A model generated the notes under the pieces. It saw only the letters and a program-made list of their open reading frames with translations, was not told the DNA's origin and did not search any database. A stretch of DNA of 64,000 nucleotides from Kaistella yonginensis (lineage in GTDB: Bacteria > Bacteroidota > Bacteroidia > Flavobacteriales > Weeksellaceae). The DNA is taken from NCBI RefSeq assembly GCF_030409525.1, contig NZ_JAUFQB010000022.1, forward strand, positions 1-64,000, written 5' to 3'. The position numbers and the translations under genes are program-made. Shown one piece after another: positions 25,185-33,722 of this stretch. Numbering within the stretch: position 1 is the first letter of the stretch; the number at the start of each line of letters is the position of its first letter.

Positions 25185-27911
25185 TTACCAACTTTGTTTC
25201 ACTTCTTCTACGAAATCACTTGCTGGATTTAGAATTTCTACAATTACGTTTTTAACCCAATTCATAGGACTTACAAGTGCTTGATTGCTAATCGTATCAT
25301 CACCATAAATCTGTAGATTCTGCACGCCTTTGTTGGCTTCTGCAAAACTCCAAATGCCACATGCTAAAGAATGATCAGGATATTTTTTTTCATTTAAAAC
25401 CGCATAAGCATAAACACACAGTTGCATTGCCTGTTTATAATCATCTCTAAAAAATAACTGCTCCATTTTTTCTGCATCCTCTTCTTTTTTAGGTTCTTTA
25501 ATGAGCAGGTTTTTAGTTTTTGCTGTTTTATAATCAATAATTCTTAGGTTCCCGTTCAGTCGGTCGATTCGGTCGATAAATCCGTAGAAAGAAACCTTGT
25601 CAGTTTTCCCTTCATCAAGGTAATAATCAATATTTTCAAAGTTCCCTTCCACACTTAAAATTTCTAAAATATTCCCATCTAATATTATTTTTTGATCCAC
25701 CACCAAAATCGTTCGCACTACCCTTTCTGCAATTGATTTATGAATATAATTCATCCCTTTTTCGTAAAAATCGGTTTGATGATTTAATTGAATAATCGCC
25801 TGGTTCATTACTTCAAGCAATTGTTGATTTGAAAGCTCTAAATCGTTAACAGTTAGTTTTTTACCCAAGTGCTTCTCATAAATAATTTGCAGTGCATAAT
25901 GAACCAAATTCCCATAGCTTCTTTGCGAAAGTTCTTCTTCAATTTCACTGGCTTCGCTGGTTCCTAGAATTTTTGTTAAATAGAAATCAACCGGATTATA
26001 AATGAAAGAAGTTAAGTGTGAGGGTGAAACTCTTTTTTTCCATTCCTCTAATTTCTGCAAAACAGAAGGCGTTTTTTCTATTTGAATCAATTGTTTATTA
26101 ATCGGCTCTGAAGCGTTTTCTATAACAATATTTTCGAGCTTGTGATGTTGATCCTCGATTTCAATTTGAGTAATAAATCTGCTTTTTTCACCTGTATTTA
26201 CACCCGAACTTAAGGCATTAAACAACAAATGAACATTTTGCGAATCCTGCAGTAAGCGGTAAAAATGATAGGCATAAATACTGTCATTTTCTAAAAAAGT
26301 ATGCAGATGAAAATGTTGCCGAACATCAAAAGGGAGATAGGTATTCTGCGAATTTCCTAAAGGCAATTTTCCTTCATTTGTGGATAATAAAATAATATTA
26401 TCAAAGTTCAATAATCGGGTTTCCAAAAGTCCCATGACCTGTAATCCTTGCAAAGGTTCTCCTTGAAAATCAATGGTTTCCGAATTCACCAATTGATTAA
26501 TCAACACTTCCAAAGTTTCCATTTTTATTTCAAATGAATAGGGTGAAAGTTGATTTTTAATAATTTTAAAACTTTTTTCGAAATGGGAAATATTTTCATA
26601 CAAAATATCGTCTAAGTCTCTGTATTTTAATTGATAACAATAAGCGATTAAATCATCAATGAATTTTTTTACTGAGGTGGGCTTTTCAAATAAAGTAAAA
26701 TAAGAAAGTTCTGATAAAAATGAGTTGAATTGCTTTTTTGAAATATACACGATATTTCTTTGTTCAATTTTAGATTTAAATTCCAAAACAAGCTGCTGAT
26801 CAAATTCCTCATTAGGAAGTTCTTCTAAAACCGATAAAACATCATTGTAATAATACGAAGAGTCTTTTTTCTCCAACTGTTTTTGCAGATAAAAAAGCTG
26901 TTTCATGGCATTGCTGAACCCAAGATTTTTCAATGGAAATCCCATGGTAATATTCAAATATTCTACACTGCTCATGGCATCTAAGCAAGTTGGCAGCAAG
27001 TTTTCATCTAATAAAACAACTGCGGTATTTGATAAATTTTCATCATTTATTTCAGCAAAAATTTCCGGCAGCACTTTGGCTTGGGTTATATTTCCGGAAA
27101 CTTCATACACTTTGATGTTTTTAGGTTGTGAAAAATCATTTTCAATCCAGTTGAAATTTCGATTTTCGTTAAACTCTTTCCAGGTTTTTATGGTTCGCAA
27201 AAATTTGCCGGCTTCCTGTCTTTCATCATCAATATAATAGGCATCAGCCTGGAAAAAACACTGTGCTTTGTCCCATTGCATTAGGTTTCTTACTAGTTTT
27301 TCTTCTACCGGTGTAAAGGCATTAAAGCCACAGAAGACAAACTTTCCACTTGTTTTCTGCGCATAATTTTCGATTTTATTTTTTGCAGTTTCATGAATCA
27401 TTCCAGAGGTTGCCCAACTTTTATCAGTCAACTTCTTTTTTAATAATGGTAAAAATAAATTCATTTTTTGCCAAAACGTGAGGAATTTTCTTAAGGATCC
27501 GTCTTCGCGTATTTCTAAGTTCTCTGACCAGTTTTTTATTTGTTCATCGTCAAACATAAATTCCAACACCGCTTGGTCGGATTCAGAAAATTTCAATATA
27601 TCATCCCAGTCTTTTAACAACGTTGGAAACCATTTCAAAAAATTGGCAAAATCCTCTGAGGGTTGTATTTCGCGATACACCTCAAAAGAAAAGAGCCACA
27701 AGGCAATGCCCTGTACGGGCTGTTGATCAGCTATTTCTTTGATCAAATCCTCTACGGTAAAAAAATTCGGCAGCATCCCAGAATACTGTTTTTCCTTCAA
27801 TATTTTTTTGATAAAAACGATCGGTCTTTTTCCCGGAAGAACAATATTAAAGGTGGATAGATCTGCATCTTGTACCAGAAGTTCCGTGATGATTTTATGG
27901 AGAAATTTCAT
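25185..27911 (-). CDS. AddB/RecB-like PD-(D/E)XK nuclease family protein
   Basis: 908 aa, in the layout of AddB: a degenerate UvrD-like helicase region (IVLPGKRPIVFIKKIL at the N-terminus; ILLSTNEGKLPLGNSQNTYLPFDVRQ in the middle) and a C-terminal RecB-type nuclease with GFIDRIDRL...LRIIDYKT (catalytic Asp, Asp-x-Lys) and a downstream QAMQLCVYAYAV. It should take part in recombinational repair of double-strand breaks with an AddA-like helicase that is not in this window. At the site where AddB proteins have an Fe-S ligand Cys before Pro (CP), this one has Asn (SFIYNPVDFYL), so the Fe-S cluster is probably lost. Confidence 0.82.
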   Translation of the reverse strand: MKFLHKIITELLVQDADLSTFNIVLPGKRPIVFIKKILKEKQYSGMLPNFFTVEDLIKEIADQQPVQGIALWLFSFEVYREIQPSEDFANFLKWFPTLLKDWDDILKFSESDQAVLEFMFDDEQIKNWSENLEIREDGSLRKFLTFWQKMNLFLPLLKKKLTDKSWATSGMIHETAKNKIENYAQKTSGKFVFCGFNAFTPVEEKLVRNLMQWDKAQCFFQADAYYIDDERQEAGKFLRTIKTWKEFNENRNFNWIENDFSQPKNIKVYEVSGNITQAKVLPEIFAEINDENLSNTAVVLLDENLLPTCLDAMSSVEYLNITMGFPLKNLGFSNAMKQLFYLQKQLEKKDSSYYYNDVLSVLEELPNEEFDQQLVLEFKSKIEQRNIVYISKKQFNSFLSELSYFTLFEKPTSVKKFIDDLIAYCYQLKYRDLDDILYENISHFEKSFKIIKNQLSPYSFEIKMETLEVLINQLVNSETIDFQGEPLQGLQVMGLLETRLLNFDNIILLSTNEGKLPLGNSQNTYLPFDVRQHFHLHTFLENDSIYAYHFYRLLQDSQNVHLLFNALSSGVNTGEKSRFITQIEIEDQHHKLENIVIENASEPINKQLIQIEKTPSVLQKLEEWKKRVSPSHLTSFIYNPVDFYLTKILGTSEASEIEEELSQRSYGNLVHYALQIIYEKHLGKKLTVNDLELSNQQLLEVMNQAIIQLNHQTDFYEKGMNYIHKSIAERVVRTILVVDQKIILDGNILEILSVEGNFENIDYYLDEGKTDKVSFYGFIDRIDRLNGNLRIIDYKTAKTKNLLIKEPKKEEDAEKMEQLFFRDDYKQAMQLCVYAYAVLNEKKYPDHSLACGIWSFAEANKGVQNLQIYGDDTISNQALVSPMNWVKNVIVEILNPASDFVEEVKQSW

Positions 27912-27964
27912 AAATATATTCTTAATTACTGCCTTTAATCCTAAAGATTATTTAGAAGATGAAA

Positions 27965-28017
27965 ATAAGAAAAATAAAATAAAAAAGCATTAAGAATAAT
28001 TGAAATCTTAATGCTTT
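27965..28017 (-). terminator. Terminator of the 28053 lipoprotein gene
   Basis: Perfect 12-bp stem AAAGCATTAAGA / TCTTAATGCTTT (27984-27995 / 28006-28017) with a T-rich tract on the minus strand. Confidence 0.85.
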
Positions 28018-28052
28018 ATAATTATAATAAGTGTACTGAATAACTTATGTAT

Positions 28053-28469
28053 TTATTGTACCACGATTGTTTTTTCAATCCAAGTGTTTTCTCCGGCAGC
28101 ATCTTTTCCATTCCAAAATTTAAAAACATAATTACCCGGCATTTGCGGACGGAAATTAATTTGGGCAGCGCGTGCAACTTCTTCTCCACAAGCGACCCCA
28201 GTTTTAAATTTAAAAGAACTCACAGAACGGCTAAGTTCATCCGTATGAATATAATCGTAACCATAAAAGCCTTCGCATTTGGTAGTGAAATTAGAATAGG
28301 TTTTGATGGTTTGGGTCGTAAAAACATCCATCGAATCTTGTGCAATTTTTACACTATCAATTTTTACACGAGCTACACTTTGTATTAAATCCTCTTCTTC
28401 ACGGTCATTACAACTCGTCAATGAGAAAAACACCAAAAGTGCCAAACTGAATTTTAAACTATTTTTCAT
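28053..28469 (-). CDS. Hypothetical lipoprotein
   Basis: Function not recognised. 138 aa; type II signal peptide with lipobox SLTSCND (Cys20). The mature part is short and beta-rich, with two further cysteines (in TTKCEGFYGY and GVACGEEV) that could form a disulfide in the periplasm. The C-terminal NYVFKFWNGKDAAGENTWIEKTIVV looks like an immunoglobulin-like strand pattern (inference). It lies 33 nt downstream of rsmG and could be co-transcribed, with its own terminator after it. Confidence 0.78.
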   Translation of the reverse strand: MKNSLKFSLALLVFFSLTSCNDREEEDLIQSVARVKIDSVKIAQDSMDVFTTQTIKTYSNFTTKCEGFYGYDYIHTDELSRSVSSFKFKTGVACGEEVARAAQINFRPQMPGNYVFKFWNGKDAAGENTWIEKTIVVQ

Positions 28470-28502
28470 TGCAGTAAAATTTTAATTAAAATAATAATCT
28501 CT

Positions 28503-29138
28503 TTAGGAATTAAAATTTCCCTTAGATAAATATACTACTTTTTTAGTTTCAAAAAATTCTCCTTCAAAATTATTCTTTAATGGAAATAACTCTGCTTTCA
28601 AACCAGCAAGCTCTTCGCCCAAATCTCCTCCTTTTAAATAAAGCACACCGTTGTGTTTTGGATTAAATTGCTCTTTTAAAAATTTACCTTTCAACCAACG
28701 TAAAAAAACCGGCATTTGTGTCACTGCTCTGCTCACCACAAAATGAAATTGGTCTTTCATATCTTCTGCTCTTTCGTGAATTGCTGTTACGTTTTTTAAG
28801 CCAATTCCCGCCGAAACTTCTTTAACCACGGTAATTTTTTTACCGATGGAATCAACCAAAGTAAAATGAGCTTGAGGAAATAAAATAGCCAATGGAATAC
28901 CGGGAAATCCACCGCCAGTGCCAATATCTAGAACTTTGGTATTTGGTGCAAATTCCATTACTTTGGCAATTCCAAGGGAGTGTAGAATATGTTTTTCGTA
29001 AAGCGAATCCATATCTTTTCGAGAGATCACATTGATTTTTTCATTCCATTCCTGGTACAATTGCTCAAGGTCTACAAATTGTTTTTTCTGAGTGTCAGAA
29101 AGATTAGGAAAATATTTTTCAATTAATTCTACAGACAT
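28503..29138 (-). CDS. rsmG: 16S rRNA (guanine(527)-N7)-methyltransferase RsmG
   Basis: SAM-dependent methyltransferase (formerly GidB) acting on G527 of 16S rRNA. 211 aa. It has EKHILHSLGIAKV, motif I KVLDIGTGGGFPGIPLAILFP, LVDSIGKKITVVKEV, AIHERAEDM and VVSRAVTQMPVFLRW. A TATTTTTG element on the minus strand (29157-29164) lies upstream; the gene is divergent from the aminotransferase gene. Confidence 0.95.
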   Translation of the reverse strand: MSVELIEKYFPNLSDTQKKQFVDLEQLYQEWNEKINVISRKDMDSLYEKHILHSLGIAKVMEFAPNTKVLDIGTGGGFPGIPLAILFPQAHFTLVDSIGKKITVVKEVSAGIGLKNVTAIHERAEDMKDQFHFVVSRAVTQMPVFLRWLKGKFLKEQFNPKHNGVLYLKGGDLGEELAGLKAELFPLKNNFEGEFFETKKVVYLSKGNFNS

Positions 29139-29189
29139 TTTTAAATAAATTTTTTACAAAAATAAACAAACGAATTCACAATTTTTTGG

Positions 29190-29220
29190 TTTGCACTTTC
29201 AAACTAAAAAATTATCTTTG
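29190..29220 (+). promoter_or_regulatory. Promoter of the aminotransferase gene
   Basis: TTTG (29190-29193), 19-nt spacer, TATCTTTG (29213-29220). Full match to the Bacteroidota promoter; ATG 17 nt downstream. Confidence 0.75.
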
Positions 29221-29237
29221 ATTCTTTTAAAATCAAT

Positions 29238-30437
29238 ATGAAAAAATTCTCAGACCGCCTAAACCGAATGAGCTTTTCACAGACTTTTGTAATGAGCAAC
29301 AAAGTTCGCCAAATGAAATCAGAAGGGATTGATGTGATCAGTTTAACCTTGGGTGAACCAGATTTTGATGTGCCACAAAATATTAAAGAAGCGGCTTTTG
29401 AGGCGATTAATAATAATTTTAGCCACTACTCGCCTGTGCCGGGATTTTTAGATTTAAGAGAAGCGGTTTGCGAAAAATTAAAAAGAGATAATAATTTAGA
29501 GTACAGCGCAGCGCAAATTTGCGTGTCCAATGGCGCCAAACAAGCGATTTTAAACGTACTTTCTTCTATTATTAATGATGGTGACGAAGTTATTTTACCC
29601 GCACCTTACTGGGTCAGTTATGACGAAATGGTTAAAATGATGGGTGGTAAATCGGTATTTGTAAAAACATCGATTGATACTGAATTTAAAATTACCGCTG
29701 AGCAACTTGAACAAGCCATTACGCCTAAAACAAAAGCCTTGCTTTACAGTTCTCCTTGCAATCCCTCGGGAAGTTATTACACTTACGAAGAATTGGAAGG
29801 TATTGCAAATGTGATTGCAAAATACCCGCACATAACAATTATCTCTGATGAGATTTATGAGTTCATTAATTACGAAGGAAAACATACTTCCATTGCAGAG
29901 TTTCCGCAGGTTTATGAACAAACTGCAGTGATTAACGGCATGTCGAAAGCATTTGCGATGACGGGTTGGCGGATTGGTTACTCGGCTTGCCCGACCTGGT
30001 TGGCAGAAGCATGTGAAAAAATTCAGGGGCAGATGACCAGCGGTGCGAATTCAATGGCTCAGAAAGCTTCTATCACTGCCTTGAGAACCGATCCAGGCGA
30101 ATATCGATTTATGATTGAGGAATTCAAAAAGCGACGGGATTTGGTGTACTCATTGATTAAAAATATCCCAGGATTCAATGTTAATTATCCGAAAGCGGCC
30201 TTCTACTTTTTTCCAGATATCTCATATTATATCGGTAAAACATTAAATGGAAACTTCATTAACGATGCTGATGATTTTGCAATGTTTTTATTAGAAAACG
30301 CACATGTTGGTACGGTTGGTGGCGTTTCTTTTGGCAACCCCAAATGCATTCGTTTTTCGTATGCAGCGTCTGAAAAAGATTTGAAAGAGGCCATGAAAAG
30401 GATTCATGAATTTTTAGAAAATGTAGCACTCAGCTAA
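29238..30437 (+). CDS. Class I/II PLP-dependent aminotransferase (aspartate-type)
   Basis: 399 aa. It has SLTLGEPDFDVP near the N-terminus, SNGAKQAI, PAPYWVSY (aromatic stacking on PLP), SPCNPSG, ISDEIYEF, the PLP lysine in NGMSKAFAMTGWRIGY, and the C-terminal Arg block IRFSYAAS for the substrate carboxylate. This is the aspartate aminotransferase Ib-like group, so Asp/2-oxoglutarate exchange is the likely reaction; other amino acids cannot be excluded. Own promoter and strong terminator. Confidence 0.9.
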   Translation: MKKFSDRLNRMSFSQTFVMSNKVRQMKSEGIDVISLTLGEPDFDVPQNIKEAAFEAINNNFSHYSPVPGFLDLREAVCEKLKRDNNLEYSAAQICVSNGAKQAILNVLSSIINDGDEVILPAPYWVSYDEMVKMMGGKSVFVKTSIDTEFKITAEQLEQAITPKTKALLYSSPCNPSGSYYTYEELEGIANVIAKYPHITIISDEIYEFINYEGKHTSIAEFPQVYEQTAVINGMSKAFAMTGWRIGYSACPTWLAEACEKIQGQMTSGANSMAQKASITALRTDPGEYRFMIEEFKKRRDLVYSLIKNIPGFNVNYPKAAFYFFPDISYYIGKTLNGNFINDADDFAMFLLENAHVGTVGGVSFGNPKCIRFSYAASEKDLKEAMKRIHEFLENVALS

Positions 30438-30450
30438 ATAAATAACCCAT

Positions 30451-30493
30451 AAAAAAACCGGTTTGAATATTTATTTCAAACCGGTTTTTTTTT
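30451..30493 (+). terminator. Bidirectional terminator
   Basis: Perfect 17-bp stem (30451-30467 / 30475-30491) with AACCGGTTTGAA core and 7-nt loop, flanked by A and T tracts, between convergent genes. Confidence 0.92.
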
Positions 30494-30507
30494 CTTATAA
30501 GAAAGTA

Positions 30508-31287
30508 TTAAAATTTAATAATATCTTTCATTTTTTCATTTTCTTCGTTTACCAAATCATCGTCTACCAGGATTTTTCCGGAATGTTCGTCGATAATTAT
30601 TTTTTTACGCTGTGCGATTTCCATTTGCTTTTGTGGCGGCAATGTAAAGAATGATCCTTTCGGCGCACCTCTTTCTAAACCTACAACTGCTAAACCGGTT
30701 GGTGAATTCGTGCGGATTCTTTGGTATGATGCCAATAATCTCTCATCGATATTCTTTGCAAATTCCTTTGATTTTCCGATTAAGAAATCTTCTTCTTTCT
30801 GTGTTTCTGAAACCAAGTTTTCAAGCTCTTCTTTTTTGAATTTCAAGTGATTTTTTAAATCAGCAATTTTAGAATTTAACTCCTCTAAAGTTTCATTCTT
30901 ATGACCAATTTTCACACTAAATTCATTGATTCTTTTTTCTGAAAGTTGAATTTCCAATTCCTGGAATTCAATTTCTTTATCCAAAGCTTCAAATTCTTTG
31001 TTATTTCTTACGTTATCTTGCTGAGACTTGTATTTATCAATCAAAGTTTTTGCGTGACTAATCACTTCATTCTTTGTATTGATTTCATCACTTTGAGCTT
31101 TAATCTCGCTTTGAAACTTATCAGCTCTTTTTTCCAGACCTTCGATTTCAATTTCTAAATCTTCAACTTCAATCGGCAATTCGCCTCTTGTGCTACGGAT
31201 TTCGTCTAATCTTGAATCGATGATTTGTAGGTCGTAAAGTGCTCTTAGTTTGTCTTCAACGGCGATTTCTACTGTTTTTTTAGCCAT
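30508..31287 (-). CDS. Coiled-coil protein of the zinc-ribbon (zf-RING_7) family, zinc site lost
   Basis: 259 aa. A long antiparallel coiled coil (residues about 10-185) precedes a C-terminal segment matching the family's C4 zinc ribbon in position and spacing (GAPKGSFFTLPPQKQMEIAQRKKIIIDEHSGKILV). All four expected cysteines are replaced; the protein has none. Family members are thought to act with ribosomes or nucleic acids, but the role is not settled. It lies 3 nt downstream of the Nif3-family gene, a common pairing, so the two are an operon. Confidence 0.85.
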   Translation of the reverse strand: MAKKTVEIAVEDKLRALYDLQIIDSRLDEIRSTRGELPIEVEDLEIEIEGLEKRADKFQSEIKAQSDEINTKNEVISHAKTLIDKYKSQQDNVRNNKEFEALDKEIEFQELEIQLSEKRINEFSVKIGHKNETLEELNSKIADLKNHLKFKKEELENLVSETQKEEDFLIGKSKEFAKNIDERLLASYQRIRTNSPTGLAVVGLERGAPKGSFFTLPPQKQMEIAQRKKIIIDEHSGKILVDDDLVNEENEKMKDIIKF

Positions 31288-31290
31288 ATT

Positions 31291-32388
31291 TTATAAAAAA
31301 TAGTTTACAGGGTTGGTTTTCTCGGTAGATTTTGAGACTGCAAAGGTAGTGAATTTTTGTGATAATATATCAACTAAATGCTCCGTAACAAATTGTTCAG
31401 ATTCAAAATGACCGATATCACAGGTTAACATTTTGCCTTCTCCCAGAAAATAATCATGATATTTGAGGTCGCCTGTTAAATATGCGTCACATTGATGCAC
31501 AAGAGCGGCGCCTATTCCACTTGCTCCACTTCCACCCAAAACCCCAACTCGTTTGATTTTTTTCTTGTTTAAATTGGAGTGCCGAATGGCTTGTAAATTA
31601 AATTTCTCTTGTACAAAACCTAAAAATTCTTCTTCGTGCATTGGTTCTTCAAATTCTCCAAATCGTCCCAAACCTACAAATTGATTTTCATTTTCTAGCT
31701 GAATGATTTGATAGGCTACTTCTTCATAAGGATGGGCCGACCGCATGGCAGCGAGAATCTGGTTTTTTTTGTAATTTTCATAAATTACAGAAATCAGCAC
31801 TTCATCAGCCTTTTCTCGAACTCCTAGTGTTCCGGAAAATGGCTTTGCTCCCTCAATTGGTCTAAATGTTCCTTGGCCCGAAACTGAAAAACTGCATTCT
31901 TCATAAAAGCCGATATTTCCCGCACCAGAATCAAAAAGTGCATTTTGCAATTTTTCGCTAAAATTTTGCGGAACGAAAACTTCAAGTTTATGCAGGTTTT
32001 GTTTTTTTGGCATTAAAATTTTTTGATTTTGAAGTCCAAGCTCTTCGCAGATTCTAAAATTCACACCAAAAAAGTCATTGTCAAAAGCCGTGTGAATAGC
32101 ATAAATAGCGATTTTATTTTCGATGGCTTTCAGCACTGCTTTTTCAACATGGTTTTTTCCGGTAATCGATTTTAGACCTGAAAAAATAATGGGATGAAAA
32201 GTCACAATGAAATTAATATTCATAGTAATAGCTTCCTCTATAACACATTCCAACGCATCGTGGCAGACCAAAATACCGGAAACCTGCCGTTCTAGATTTC
32301 CGCAAAGTAAGCCTACATTATCATAATCTTCCGCTTGTGCTAAAGGAATTATTCTTTTCAGGTCAATAATTAATTCATTTACTGTCAT
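31291..32388 (-). CDS. Nif3-like dinuclear metal centre protein (YbgI/DUF34)
   Basis: 365 aa; the long form with an inserted PII-like domain (about residues 130-235). Metal-binding blocks: DNVGLLCG, VTFHPIIFSGLKSITGKN, AIHTAFDN, GGSGASGIGAALVHQCDAYLTGDLKYHDYF and DIGHFESEQF. A hexameric metal protein; annotated elsewhere as GTP cyclohydrolase type 2-like, but its physiological role is unclear. First gene of a two-gene operon with the coiled-coil protein. Confidence 0.92.
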   Translation of the reverse strand: MTVNELIIDLKRIIPLAQAEDYDNVGLLCGNLERQVSGILVCHDALECVIEEAITMNINFIVTFHPIIFSGLKSITGKNHVEKAVLKAIENKIAIYAIHTAFDNDFFGVNFRICEELGLQNQKILMPKKQNLHKLEVFVPQNFSEKLQNALFDSGAGNIGFYEECSFSVSGQGTFRPIEGAKPFSGTLGVREKADEVLISVIYENYKKNQILAAMRSAHPYEEVAYQIIQLENENQFVGLGRFGEFEEPMHEEEFLGFVQEKFNLQAIRHSNLNKKKIKRVGVLGGSGASGIGAALVHQCDAYLTGDLKYHDYFLGEGKMLTCDIGHFESEQFVTEHLVDILSQKFTTFAVSKSTEKTNPVNYFL

Positions 32389-32445
32389 TTTCTTATGTTT
32401 GCAACGAATTTAAGAATTAAATCTGTAAATATACCCTCAATAGCA

Positions 32446-33276
32446 ATGGAAAGAGAACATAATTTTATGCCGGAGCGAACCCGCTGGAAACGTAAATTAT
32501 TCCGCATTATTTTCAAAGCTGATACCAAGATGGGTAAACTCTTTGATATCATGCTGTTGGTCTTAATCCTGCTCAGCACCTTCATTGTCATGATGGAAAG
32601 TGTTCGGGTGTTCGATGCCAAACTGCATAATGTATTTGTGATTGTAGAGATCATCATTACGGTTTTTTTTACGATCGAATACGCCTTACGGGTCATCACT
32701 ATTAAAAATAAAAAAGATTATATTTTTAGTTTTTTTGGGGTAATCGATTTTCTGGCAATTTTACCTTTCTATTTGAGTTTATTTTTTCCCATTACCAAAT
32801 ACTTCCTCATCATTCGAATGCTCCGAATGTTAAGAATTTTTAGAATCTTAAACTTAATGGATTTTATGGACGATGGTTATTTCATTGTCACCGCGCTGAA
32901 GAATAGTTCCAGAAAAATCTATATTTTCCTCTTATTTTTAATGATATTCTCAGTAATCGTGGGTTCGATGATGTTTATGGTAGAAGGTCACCGTGAGGGT
33001 TTTGAAAGTATACCTCAGAGTATTTATTGGGCAGTAGTTACCGTGACAACAGTTGGTTATGGCGATGTTTCACCGGGAACACCATTGGGAAAATTTCTTT
33101 CGGTATTATTAATGCTTGCGGGGTATTCAATCATTGCTGTTCCTACCGGGATTGTTACCGCTGAAATGAGAAATAAACGCCAGGAGATTGGTAAATTTTG
33201 CAACCGCTGTGGTAATGGAGATGTTGATGACGACTCCAGATTTTGTAAAATTTGTGGGGAGAGAATCGTTGAATAA
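32446..33276 (+). CDS. Voltage-gated-type potassium channel with C-terminal zinc ribbon
   Basis: Six-helix ion channel. S1 (LFDIMLLVLILLSTFIVMM), S2-S3, an S4-like helix with regularly spaced arginines (IIRMLRMLRIFRIL), S5, pore helix and K+ filter TTVGYGD, S6 (LSVLLMLAGYSIIAVPTGIVTAEM). The cytoplasmic tail ends in a C-x2-C...C-x2-C zinc ribbon (FCNRCGNGD...RFCKICGERI). The start at ATG 32446 is preferred. An upstream in-frame ATG at 32395 would leave only 6 bp from the divergent Nif3 gene, with no room for promoters; a further ATG at 32467 is also possible. Confidence 0.9.
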   Translation: MEREHNFMPERTRWKRKLFRIIFKADTKMGKLFDIMLLVLILLSTFIVMMESVRVFDAKLHNVFVIVEIIITVFFTIEYALRVITIKNKKDYIFSFFGVIDFLAILPFYLSLFFPITKYFLIIRMLRMLRIFRILNLMDFMDDGYFIVTALKNSSRKIYIFLLFLMIFSVIVGSMMFMVEGHREGFESIPQSIYWAVVTVTTVGYGDVSPGTPLGKFLSVLLMLAGYSIIAVPTGIVTAEMRNKRQEIGKFCNRCGNGDVDDDSRFCKICGERIVE

Positions 33277-33280
33277 AAGA

Positions 33281-33307
33281 AAGGTACATTAAAAAATGCA
33301 CCTTTTC
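33281..33307 (+). terminator. Terminator after the K+ channel gene
   Basis: AAAGGT / ACCTTT stem with one mismatch then CAT / ATG, followed by TTC-rich sequence. Confidence 0.55.
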
Positions 33308-33646
33308 TTCCTTCCAATCATTTGTGTTTTCGTAATTGGCTTTTTACTTAATCTTGATTTTTTAGGGTTAAAAAAATCATCATTTGTGTTTGATTGGTTT
33401 GTAGCTTTTACCCTATTTTTTAAGATTAAATTAGATCGAAGAAATATGAATTGACCCCATTGAGAAATAAATCTTACGGTAGATTATAATAGATTAATGA
33501 AAAAATAAAATTAAATTCATAGTGCTTGATCTTATGCTACAAATATAAAAGTTAATTCCTTAAAAACTCACCGTTAAATCACCCTATTTTTATTAGAAAA
33601 GTAATTTATAATGCAAATAATTATTAATAGGAGCTATTAAGACCTA
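33308..33646. other. Gene-free region between convergent genes
   Basis: About 340 bp of AT-rich sequence between terminators of the K+ channel gene (+) and PPIase gene (-). No ORF is supported on either strand and no RNA family is recognised. A 12-nt direct repeat (TCATTTGTGTTT) occurs at 33318 and 33380. Confidence 0.4.
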
Positions 33647-33680
33647 AAAAGCACTTCAATTGCTTGAAGTGCTTTTGTTT
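33647..33680. terminator. Strong hairpin, possible terminator
   Basis: Perfect 13-bp stem AAAAGCACTTCAA / TTGAAGTGCTTTT with tetraloop TTGC; can act on both strands. Confidence 0.75.
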
Positions 33681-33691
33681 AATTTGCAATG

Positions 33692-33716
33692 AAAAATCCA
33701 TCAAAAGGATTTTTTT
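33692..33716 (-). terminator. Terminator of the PPIase gene
   Basis: AAAAATCC / GGATTTTT stem with 7-nt loop, 6 bp after the PPIase stop on the minus strand, with T tracts either way. Confidence 0.7.
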
Positions 33717-33722
33717 GGAAAT

